Assembly: GCA_045637805.1 (NCBI GenBank)
Contig: JAZUAE010000012.1
Span: forward strand, 1 to 64,000
DNA from: CAKVLG01 sp045637805
GTDB lineage: Bacteria; Bacillota; Clostridia; Christensenellales; UBA1242
Reading direction: 5' to 3'
Length of the DNA: 64,000 bases
The notes under the pieces were generated by a model, which saw only the letters and a list, made by a program, of their open reading frames with translations, was not told the DNA's origin and searched no databases. This document shows, piece after piece, positions 57,337-64,000 of this stretch. How positions within the stretch are numbered: position 1 is the first letter of the stretch; every line of letters begins with the position of its first letter. The translations under genes and the position numbers were made by a program.

Positions 57337-59060
57337 GTTTTAAAAACTTTAAAGACTTTGAAAAAAATGTTAAAGATTTTTTTGTTGATGAGTTATGGGT
57401 GAATACAGAACTTTTTGATTCTATGATGAATGAAAGAGTACATGATCAAGTTGTTGATATGTTAAACTTTTTTAAAACTGATAGATCTCCTACTGAAGTT
57501 GAGCAATATTTAATAATGTTGCGAGATAAGAGTAAAAAGGCAATCGACATGTCTAGATCTCTTGAAAAATTAGATGAAAGGTGGTTGATGGCTCGTGAGG
57601 CGTATGCATACTATGGATTGGGTGAGGTTATTACTGAAGGATCTATTTATAGTGAAGCAATTGCAGATGAACTCAAATCAGTTTTTGGCGAAAACTATCT
57701 TGAAGAATTGGCAAAATTAGATAAACTAAATCCCTCAAAACTTACTAAATTTACTCAAAAATTAGACAACATTGAAAATATAAATTCGCAGATAGTAAAA
57801 AAATACTTGCTGTTAAAAGATTGGCAAGATAATCAAAATATTTATCACAATTCGTATCTGTATCCTATTTTCTGTGCGTGTAGGGATGAGTTTAAAGAGT
57901 TTTATACAGATAAATATGGGGAATTAGATTGCGGTTCTCGTGAACTTCTTGTTTTATATAATTTACGAAAAAGTCCTGTTATTGATATTGATACTTTGGC
58001 TTGTCTTGTAGAAGTTGGTATGGAATCTGAGTTGGCTTCTGTAGTTGGTGGTAAAAATTACGGATTAGCAGTTTTAAGAAGTTATAATAAAAATATTCCA
58101 AAGACCCTTGTTTTGCCTATATCTAATAGTAGCGTTGAACTTGTTTTATCTAAGCTAGATAAAAATAAAACGTATGCAATAAGAAGTTCTGCAACTTCTG
58201 AAGATGGTGAAAAAAATTCTTTTGCAGGTATGTTTGATAGCTGTTTAGATGTTAAATTTGAAAATGTGTTAGAGAAAATTGAGATTGTCAAAAATTCTTG
58301 TATAAATCCAAGAGTTTTGTCTTATATAAAACAATTCAACTTAAACAAACCTGAGATGGCAATTGTTGTTCAAGAGTTTATCAAGGCAGATTATTCTGGG
58401 GTTTGGTTAGGACAATCTTCAGATACCGGTATTCTTGAATGGATTGAGGGGTGCGGAGACAAATTGGTGTCTGGAAAAGTAACTCCAACGACAGAGAAAG
58501 TTGATTTACGCACAAAAACTGGAATTAAAGCGAGTAATGAACTAGTTGGTAAAATATTGCTTGACTATCAAAAGGAAATGGGAAAGATTTGTGACTTTGA
58601 ATGGTGTATAAGAAATGGAGAATTTTATATGCTACAATTTCGTCCAGTAACTGAAATTGTTGAAGAAATGCAAGACGATGCTGAATACAATATTTCAGGA
58701 ACACCAGCATCAAAAGGTATTGCTGAAGGCAAAGTTTGTTATTTGGAAGATGTAGAAGATATAGAATCTTTTGAAAAGGGTGCTATTCTAGCCACTTTCT
58801 ATACGGATCCAGATTGGGTCGAAGCTATGGTAAATGCAAAAGCTATAGTAACTTCCGAAGGTGGATTTTTATGTCATACAGCCATAATTGCTAGGGAACT
58901 TGGTATACCTTGTATTACTGGTATTGGAGATGATAACCTTGAGTTGCTTTCAAATGCGGAGAATATAATTGTTAATGGTTCTACTGGTGGAATTGAGATT
59001 TTATCTAAAAAAAAAGAGATAATTGAGGATAATGAAAATGAGCCAGACATGGAGTATTAA
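57318..59060 (+). CDS. PEP-synthase-like phosphotransferase (ATP-grasp plus phosphohistidine domain)
   Basis: The 580 residues show the PEP synthase ATP-binding signature YAIRSSATSEDGEKNSFAGM (about 285-305) and the swivel domain with the phosphohistidine, GGFLCHTAIIARELGIP (His520), and FEWCI..GEFYMLQFRPVT (about 430-450). The C-terminal PEP/pyruvate barrel of PEP synthase is absent, as in rifampicin phosphotransferase, and about 200 N-terminal residues form a helical domain of unknown nature. It could phosphorylate the peptide or an intermediate via phosphohistidine. Start at 57318 follows GAGAGGG and overlaps the radical SAM gene by 19 nt. Confidence 0.68.
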   Translation: MYCEKISFKNFKDFEKNVKDFFVDELWVNTELFDSMMNERVHDQVVDMLNFFKTDRSPTEVEQYLIMLRDKSKKAIDMSRSLEKLDERWLMAREAYAYYGLGEVITEGSIYSEAIADELKSVFGENYLEELAKLDKLNPSKLTKFTQKLDNIENINSQIVKKYLLLKDWQDNQNIYHNSYLYPIFCACRDEFKEFYTDKYGELDCGSRELLVLYNLRKSPVIDIDTLACLVEVGMESELASVVGGKNYGLAVLRSYNKNIPKTLVLPISNSSVELVLSKLDKNKTYAIRSSATSEDGEKNSFAGMFDSCLDVKFENVLEKIEIVKNSCINPRVLSYIKQFNLNKPEMAIVVQEFIKADYSGVWLGQSSDTGILEWIEGCGDKLVSGKVTPTTEKVDLRTKTGIKASNELVGKILLDYQKEMGKICDFEWCIRNGEFYMLQFRPVTEIVEEMQDDAEYNISGTPASKGIAEGKVCYLEDVEDIESFEKGAILATFYTDPDWVEAMVNAKAIVTSEGGFLCHTAIIARELGIPCITGIGDDNLELLSNAENIIVNGSTGGIEILSKKKEIIEDNENEPDMEY

Positions 59061-60096
59061 CAGAATTGCATATTGTAATGAAAATTTGGTGTTGGAACAT
59101 TCTTTATTAAAAATAAAAACCGGTGCTTTATCAGATTTATATGGTGGCGAGATGCATCTGCTTGAACACATTGTGGCGGAAATTGTTAGCAGTAAACTTA
59201 ATGAGAAAAATTTTATTTTTGAATGGAATGCATATACAGAATATTCTGCAACATATTTTGAGTTTGCATATTATCCTAAAGATTCTGAACAAATTCAGGA
59301 TTTGATTATTGAAACTATATTTTCAATAACCTGTAAAGATATTGAAAATATGTTAGAGCAACAGAAAAAAATTATAAAAGAAGAAATATCTTTTTATCAA
59401 GCAAAAGAAACTGATAAACTGTATGAAGAGTTGCTTAAAAGTATGTTTCAAGAAATTCAGAAAAATGAGTTGGGAACATATATTAGTTTAGAAAAAATAA
59501 CAAGCGAACATTTATACCACATGTATAAACAGTACTATAATGTTTTAAATTGCGACTTTTCTGTATATGGGAAAAAAAGTGAGAATTCATTTGATGTTTG
59601 TGGATTAGCAATTAATAATTATCAAAATTTGATGTATTCTATAAAAAAAGAAGCAGTCTTTTTAAAAAAGTTAACAAAAAAAGATAGTGTACTTTTGATG
59701 TTTGGTATAAAGTTAGATTCCAAGGTGAGTGAAAACCCGTTCTTTAAACACTATGTTGATTATTATTTTGGAACAGACAAATCTTTTATGTGGACAAAGC
59801 TAAGACAGGAAATGAATCTAATTTATAGCTTTAATGCTGGGTATAGGAGGGTTTTAGATAATGATATAATTGTCATATGTCTCCAGTGCAAAACGAATAA
59901 GGAAAAGTATGTAATAGATATTGTAAATCAGTTTCTTAGCAAATTTAATATTACTAGTGATATGGTTAAAATAGATTTTAATAATATAATATTTAATTTT
60001 ATATTCAATCTATCAGAAGATGATATTCCTAGAATGATAATTGAGGATCAAACATCTATAAAACTCATAGAAGAAATAAAAAAGAGCTCTAAGTAA
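59038..60096 (+). CDS. M16-family peptidase-like protein
   Basis: The 352 residues have the inverted zinc motif HLLEH (His40, Glu43, His44) and a later Glu in IIKEEISFYQ (Glu115/116), the HxxEH...E layout of M16 peptidases. Only one M16 half is present, so it may work as a homodimer or with another subunit, as in PqqF/PqqG-type processing enzymes. GAGG precedes ATG 59038 (spacing 9), giving a 23-nt overlap with the upstream gene. The last codons (KKSSK) run into the terminator stem, which belongs to the repeat at the islet's right end. Confidence 0.7.
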   Translation: MSQTWSINRIAYCNENLVLEHSLLKIKTGALSDLYGGEMHLLEHIVAEIVSSKLNEKNFIFEWNAYTEYSATYFEFAYYPKDSEQIQDLIIETIFSITCKDIENMLEQQKKIIKEEISFYQAKETDKLYEELLKSMFQEIQKNELGTYISLEKITSEHLYHMYKQYYNVLNCDFSVYGKKSENSFDVCGLAINNYQNLMYSIKKEAVFLKKLTKKDSVLLMFGIKLDSKVSENPFFKHYVDYYFGTDKSFMWTKLRQEMNLIYSFNAGYRRVLDNDIIVICLQCKTNKEKYVIDIVNQFLSKFNITSDMVKIDFNNIIFNFIFNLSEDDIPRMIIEDQTSIKLIEEIKKSSK

Positions 60097-60368
60097 GAGC
60101 TCTTTTGTTTTGATTAAAATTGTATTTTTTCATTAACATATGCAATGATCTCGTCTATTGTCATACGTTCTTGCTTCATTGTGTCACGGTCACGGATTGT
60201 GAATGTGTCATTTTCTAAGCTGTCAAAGTCAACTGTTACGCAGAATGGGGTACCGATTTCATCTTCTCTTCTATATCTTTTACCGATTGAGCCAGCTTCA
60301 TCATAGTCACACATAAAGTGTTTTGCAAGCTCGCTATAAACTTTGTTTGCTTTTTCGCTTAAGTTCTT
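60075..60368. repeat. Right copy of the glyQS-3' direct repeat
   Basis: This copy includes the terminator shared by the M16 gene and glyQS and the last 84 codons of the intact glyQS. The match with 54956-55248 ends at AAGTTCTT (60361-60368) and is about 88% identical by hand. Here it is fused in frame with the 5' part of glyQS. Confidence 0.88.
60081..60109. terminator. Terminator between the M16 gene and glyQS
   Basis: AAAGAGCTCT and AGAGCTCTTT pair around AAGTA. The stem contains the end of the M16 coding region. It sits between convergent genes and can serve both. Confidence 0.8.
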
Positions 60369-61487
60369 TTGAAGTGGGAGAACTGCTACTTTGTATGGAG
60401 CGATTGCAGGGTGGAGGTGCATTACAACTCTTGTGTCGCCGCCTTCTAAAACTTCTTCGTCATAAGCTTCACAAAGAATAGCAAGTGTTAATCTATCCGC
60501 ACCGATTGAATATTCAACGATGGTTGGAATATATTTTTCGTTTGATACAGGATCAGTGTAAAGCATAGATTTTCCACTGTATTCTTGGTGACGGCCAAGG
60601 TCGTGTGTGCTTCTGTGGTGAATACCATTTAATTCTTGCCAGCCGATAGGGAACTTAAATTGAATATCACAAGCAGCCTTTGCATAGAAAGCAAGTTTGT
60701 CATGGTCGTGGAAACGCAAATTTTCTTCCTTTAATCCGATATCGTTTGCGAACTTCCAAGCATCTGCTTTTCTTTGCTCATACATTGCCATTGAATCTTC
60801 GTCTTTAACATAAGTTTGAAGTTCCATTTGTTCAAACTCGATTGTTCTAAAGAGGAAGTTACCTGGAGTGATTTCGTTTCTAAATGCTTTACCAACTTGG
60901 GCGATAGCAAAAGGAACTTTGGCACGTGCACTTCTTTGAACGTTTAAAAAGTTCACATATTCACCTTGAGCAGTCTCAGGGCGAAGATAAACAGTGTCTT
61001 TATCTGTATCGATTGTGCCACGGCTTGTTTCAAACATGAGTTTGAATTGACGGATAGGTGTCCAGTCCATTTTTCCACAGTTAGGGCATTTAACTTGATG
61101 CTCTGCGATATATTGTTCCATTTCTTCGTTTGTCATTGCGTCTGGAACAACGCTGCCTTTTGAATGGTTTTCAATTAAATTGTCTGCTCTGTGTCTAGTT
61201 TTACAATTCTTACAGTCCATTTTTGGATCAGAGAAACCAGCAACGTGACCAGATGCTTCCCAAACCTTTGGATTCATTAAAATTGCAGCGTCTACGCCAT
61301 AAGTATTTTTATTCTCTTGTACAAATCTTTTCCACCAAGCTTTTTTAATATTATTTTTAAGTTCTACGCCCACTGGACCAAAATCCCAAGTGTTTGCAAA
61401 TCCACCATAAACTTCACTTCCAGGGAATACAAATCCACGTGATTTGCAAAGGTTAATAACTTTGTCCATTGTTGCTTTTTCGCTCAT
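60114..61487 (-). CDS. glyQS: Glycyl-tRNA synthetase (alpha2 type)
   Basis: The about 457-residue class II synthetase has the family start MSEKATMDKVINLCKSRGFV, motif 1 and 2 region (VGKAFRNEITPGNFLFRTIEFEQMEL, read in part here) and motif 3 (GADRLTLAILCEAYDEE), with an anticodon-binding C-terminus (APYKVAVLPLQ). The single-chain alpha2 form. ATG 61487 follows GGAGAAAA; a longer frame starts upstream of the promoter. Its last 84 codons are the islet-derived copy, so the gene is a chimaera of host and incoming sequence, with no visible loss of length. Confidence 0.95.
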   Translation of the reverse strand: MSEKATMDKVINLCKSRGFVFPGSEVYGGFANTWDFGPVGVELKNNIKKAWWKRFVQENKNTYGVDAAILMNPKVWEASGHVAGFSDPKMDCKNCKTRHRADNLIENHSKGSVVPDAMTNEEMEQYIAEHQVKCPNCGKMDWTPIRQFKLMFETSRGTIDTDKDTVYLRPETAQGEYVNFLNVQRSARAKVPFAIAQVGKAFRNEITPGNFLFRTIEFEQMELQTYVKDEDSMAMYEQRKADAWKFANDIGLKEENLRFHDHDKLAFYAKAACDIQFKFPIGWQELNGIHHRSTHDLGRHQEYSGKSMLYTDPVSNEKYIPTIVEYSIGADRLTLAILCEAYDEEVLEGGDTRVVMHLHPAIAPYKVAVLPLQKNLSEKANKVYSELAKHFMCDYDEAGSIGKRYRREDEIGTPFCVTVDFDSLENDTFTIRDRDTMKQERMTIDEIIAYVNEKIQF

Positions 61488-61515
61488 AATTTTTCTCCTT
61501 ACGATTATAGCTACA

Positions 61516-61544
61516 ATATTACAACAGATGGTATTTTTTGTCAA
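61516..61544 (-). promoter_or_regulatory. glyQS promoter
   Basis: On the minus strand TTGACA (61544-61539), 17 bp, TAATAT (61521-61516). The leader is only about 25 nt, so no T-box riboswitch fits. Confidence 0.85.
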
Positions 61545-61607
61545 TTACTTTGCCTATTTTGTTTACATTTTGGTTTATACTGAATATACTTATTATGGAG
61601 AAAAAAC

Positions 61608-62324
61608 ATGTTAGAACTAAGAAATATAAAAAAATATTATCAAATGAGTGCAGACAGTGTTGTAAAGGCGCTTGATGATGTTTCTCTTACAATTAATGAT
61701 GGTGAGTTTGTGTCAATCATAGGCCCATCGGGATCGGGTAAGAGTACGCTTATGAATATCATCGGTTGCTTGGATAAGGCAACGTCTGGCGAGTACTATG
61801 TAGATGGTGTGCAAATTAGCAAATTTTCTGAAAATGCCCTTGCTGCTTTACGCAATAAAAAGATAGGATTTATTTTTCAAGGCTTTAATTTGCTTTCTAA
61901 AATAAACGCTTATGAAAACGTAGAACTTCCACTTGTATATCAGGGCTTGAAACACTCTGAACGCAAGAAACGCGTAGAAGAAGCTCTTAGTGCTGTGGGA
62001 ATGCTTGATCGCGCAAAACATAAACCAACCGAGCTTTCTGGTGGTCAGCAACAGCGTGTTGCTATCGCACGCGCCTTAGCTACGCACCCATCTGTAATCT
62101 TGGCTGATGAGCCTACAGGAAACCTTGATTCAAAGACCGGTAGTGAAGTTATGGAAATTTTGACACGTTTGAATAAAGAACTTGGCACAACAATTATTCT
62201 CATTACTCACGATGCAGACGTTGCTAGCCATGCTAATCGTATTATTAAAATACACGATGGAAAGGTTGCAGGAGACGAAATAAAGAAAGGTCGCAAGAAA
62301 AAAGTGAAGAGGGAGGAGGTTTAA
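61608..62324 (+). CDS. MacB/LolD-type ABC transporter ATPase
   Basis: The 238 residues have Walker A GPSGSGKST (about 38-46), the signature LSGGQQQRVAIARAL (about 143-157), Walker B VILADEPTG and the H-loop THD. This is the MacB/LolD class that works with an FtsX-fold permease, encoded 1 bp downstream. ATG 61608 follows GGAGAAAA, with TATACT upstream. Such pumps often export peptides or handle lipoproteins. Confidence 0.92.
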   Translation: MLELRNIKKYYQMSADSVVKALDDVSLTINDGEFVSIIGPSGSGKSTLMNIIGCLDKATSGEYYVDGVQISKFSENALAALRNKKIGFIFQGFNLLSKINAYENVELPLVYQGLKHSERKKRVEEALSAVGMLDRAKHKPTELSGGQQQRVAIARALATHPSVILADEPTGNLDSKTGSEVMEILTRLNKELGTTIILITHDADVASHANRIIKIHDGKVAGDEIKKGRKKKVKREEV

Positions 62325-62325
62325 T

Positions 62326-63918
62326 ATGCTTGGTAATGCAATAAAAATGGCGTTTAAATCCCTTTGGACTTCAAAGATGCGTACTTTTCTTACAATGCTG
62401 GGTGTTATTATTGGTGTTACAACTGTAGCGCTTTTAACCACAGTGTCTAACGGCGCAACACAGTCTATTATGGATGCTCTTGGCAGAGAAAGCAGAATGA
62501 TTACACTTCTAACTTCAAGCACAAAGAAATCATTTACCTTGACTGAGTTAAATGCTCTTGCTAGTGGTCTTGAAAAAAACGAAGCAAATGGCACATTTAC
62601 CTATACAGCAGTTGCGAAAGGAGATGTGGTAATTGAAAAATCTTCTCACAAAATAAATGGAGAATTTAATGGAGAAGCTTTAGTGTTTAGAATTGGTTCT
62701 ACGGTCAATGCTGTAGATGATAAGTTTGTTGAGCTTCGAGATTTGAAAGTAGATGGACGTTTTGCTCAAGCTGCAGATGAGTGTGTAGTTGATAGGGAAT
62801 TTATAAATGCATTTCTTAAAGGGAAATCAGATAGTGAGGTTTTAAATAGTACAGTTTTTCTTGGTGGAAAAATTGCGACGTATAACTATTCTTTTAAATC
62901 TAAAGTTAAAGCCGATATCGAAGAGTTTCATAAAGAACTTGTGAAAATGCTTGATGAAAAAGGGTATACAGGCGAGATTCCTGAATATGATGAATCTTTA
63001 ATAATTGAAGATGGCGAGTATTTTGTTTATGAGTCTTATGTAGACCCTATTGAAAGTCTTGACCCAGATTCTCTTCTTACTCGTGTCTATAACCATATTG
63101 ATGGTTTAGATTATGAGTTTGCCGAAGGTTATTCTGTTACAATCGATGAAACATTTGAAGGTGGTAAAGATTATGAAATAGTTGGAATTTTAGTAGAAGA
63201 AGATGCTGCGCTCATGGGCTCAGGTGATACTCAATCAAACATGGGGCAAGTGGGTGGTAACATAGGCGCACTTATAGAATATAGTAAACGTAAACAAGGT
63301 AATGTTTATGTTACGTTTAGTGATGATAATGCTCACTTCTTCGAGAAAGATGTTATTGAAGATGTACAACTTAATGGTGCATACTTTCTTTTTGATAGTG
63401 AAGATGTGATTGATGCTGCTTCTATAAATATGGGGCTAGGCATGATGAACTTAGGTTTTCCTAACTTGTTTGAAGATTTTATGATTATACCTATGAAAAC
63501 CGTTTCTCAAATTATGGGTGCAACTATGGATATTTTAACAATTATGCTTACAGTAATTGCTTCGATATCTCTCATAATCGGTGGTATAGGCATTATGAAT
63601 ATTATGCTTGTTGCTGTAACCGAACGTACTCGTGAGATAGGTATTAGAAAAGCTATCGGTGCTAAAAAATCTAGTATTAGACTTCAATTCTTAATCGAGG
63701 CTTTGATTGTAAGTTTAATAGGCGGCGGAATAGGCCTTTTTATATCGTTTATCGGTTCGCTTATCATAGGCTCTGTTATGGGAATAGCTCTTGCAATGCC
63801 TCTTTGGGTTATTGCGATGAGTCTTGGATTCTGTGTTCTTATCGGCGTTATATTTGGTATGTATCCAGCAATCAAGGCTTCTAACCTTATGCCTATTGAC
63901 GCACTTCGCCATGACTAA
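62326..63918 (+). CDS. MacB-like FtsX-fold ABC transporter permease
   Basis: The 530 residues start with a transmembrane helix (about 18-42, MRTFLTMLGVIIGVTTVALL), followed by a large extracytoplasmic domain (about 50-395) and three C-terminal helices (ILTIMLTVIASISLIIGGIGIMN and later). The FtsX motif TERTREIGIRKAIGAKKSSI (about 428-447) is clear. It overlaps functionally with the ATPase gene 1 bp upstream. Because the pair lies next to the RiPP islet it could export the product, but it is in host DNA beyond glyQS, so this is speculative. Confidence 0.92.
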   Translation: MLGNAIKMAFKSLWTSKMRTFLTMLGVIIGVTTVALLTTVSNGATQSIMDALGRESRMITLLTSSTKKSFTLTELNALASGLEKNEANGTFTYTAVAKGDVVIEKSSHKINGEFNGEALVFRIGSTVNAVDDKFVELRDLKVDGRFAQAADECVVDREFINAFLKGKSDSEVLNSTVFLGGKIATYNYSFKSKVKADIEEFHKELVKMLDEKGYTGEIPEYDESLIIEDGEYFVYESYVDPIESLDPDSLLTRVYNHIDGLDYEFAEGYSVTIDETFEGGKDYEIVGILVEEDAALMGSGDTQSNMGQVGGNIGALIEYSKRKQGNVYVTFSDDNAHFFEKDVIEDVQLNGAYFLFDSEDVIDAASINMGLGMMNLGFPNLFEDFMIIPMKTVSQIMGATMDILTIMLTVIASISLIIGGIGIMNIMLVAVTERTREIGIRKAIGAKKSSIRLQFLIEALIVSLIGGGIGLFISFIGSLIIGSVMGIALAMPLWVIAMSLGFCVLIGVIFGMYPAIKASNLMPIDALRHD

Positions 63919-63947
63919 AGATTTATTTTTATATAATACTTGGGAGA

Positions 63948-63985
63948 GCGGCTGTTTATTTGTTTTATATCAATAAACTTTGCTT
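63948..63985 (+). terminator. Possible terminator after the permease gene
   Basis: GTTTATT (63954-63960) and AATAAAC (63972-63978) form a 7-bp stem with a T-rich tail. The last 80 bases contain no gene that I can see. Confidence 0.4.
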
Positions 63986-64000
63986 TTTCAAGATCGCGCA

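Larger units (their letters stand above)
55249..60074 (+). mobile_element. 4.8-kb islet inserted in glyQS, carrying a RiPP-like gene set
   Basis: The islet lies between the two copies of the glyQS 3' end and contains five overlapping genes read in the plus direction (55366-60096). The intact glyQS is joined to the right copy, so its 3' end was brought in by the incoming DNA. The layout is what integration of a circular element at AAGTTCTT inside glyQS would leave. No integrase, transposase or excision gene is present, so the element cannot move by itself as it stands, or it arrived by homologous recombination. No transporter or immunity gene is inside. Confidence 0.65.

Noticed and set aside
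57318..59060. A second copy of pyruvate phosphate dikinase
   Set aside because: The C-terminal PEP-binding barrel is absent and the N-terminal domain is unrelated to PPDK, so it is not a duplicate of ppdK at 46781.
55249..60074. An integrase or transposase in the islet
   Set aside because: All five reading frames have other motifs; no tyrosine or serine recombinase or DDE signature is seen. The element call rests on the flanking duplication only.
61488..61607. T-box riboswitch upstream of glyQS
   Set aside because: The leader from the predicted start to the ATG is about 25 nt, too short for a T-box.
1..64000. CRISPR arrays, rRNA and tRNA genes
   Set aside because: No regular direct repeats with spacers, no rRNA segments and no tRNA cloverleaf were seen on either strand; the only tRNA-like part belongs to tmRNA.

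Overview
The window is an AT-rich, densely coded chromosomal segment from an anaerobic, low-GC Gram-positive bacterium of the Clostridia type. The evidence is gene content and order: rpsD-rpoA-rplQ, smpB beside tmRNA, a Bacillus-type large SRP RNA, a class III (oxygen-sensitive) ribonucleotide reductase, pyruvate:ferredoxin oxidoreductase, pyruvate phosphate dikinase, and sporulation-lineage genes (yqfC, yqfD and spoIVFA/spoIVFB-like). TGA is used as a stop, so the code is standard. I do not name a species; an uncultured gut Clostridia lineage is a reasonable guess.

Layout. 1-2.1 kb: end of the ribosomal/RNA polymerase alpha operon. 2.5-11.6 kb: a condensation-fold acyltransferase with a zinc-ribbon membrane partner, RNase R, SmpB and tmRNA, a membrane-anchored coiled-coil protein, a patatin-like lipase, a stand-alone ComEC-type hydrolase and a shikimate-kinase-like protein lacking its P-loop. 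11.7-18.3 kb: a candidate structured RNA, truA, rplM-rpsI, ung, a surface protein, an HtrA-like protease, acpP and the SRP RNA on the minus strand. 18.3-31.4 kb: a HEPN-like/CBS protein, RNA modification enzymes, the GGGtGRT/NifU-like pair, recX, acpS, lgt, groESL, sepF, an arginine-phosphatase-like gene and rpiB. 31.4-44.8 kb: nifJ, an mreB-like gene, minD-minE-like, spoIVFA/B-like, a radical SAM pair, rplU-prp-rpmA and yqfC-yqfD-ybeY. 44.8-54 kb: era-yqzL-recO, ppdK and an NrdR-controlled nrdG-nrdD-trxB operon. 54-60.4 kb: an islet in the 3' end of the glycyl-tRNA synthetase gene. 60-64 kb: intact glyQS and a MacB-type ABC pair.

The most interesting region is about 54,956-60,368. A 293-bp block (terminator plus the last 84 codons of glyQS) occurs on both sides, about 88% identical by hand alignment. 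Between the copies lies a compact set of overlapping genes: a CHAT/caspase-fold protein, a 35-residue peptide with a KGDGW motif like that of the streptide precursor, a radical SAM/SPASM enzyme with a PqqD-like N-terminus, a PEP-synthase-like phosphotransferase without the C-terminal barrel, and an M16 peptidase. This looks like a RiPP (ribosomally made, modified peptide) locus with an unusual enzyme set, brought in by integration at glyQS.

Other points of note are two copies of a roughly 73-nt terminator-like element with compensatory base changes, a set of genes whose -10 box sits about 6 nt before the ATG with no ribosome binding site (probably leaderless mRNAs), a palindromic intergenic motif found in two places, and tandem NrdR boxes. 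All coordinates and motifs were read by eye. Family names rest on recognised motifs and gene order, not on searches.
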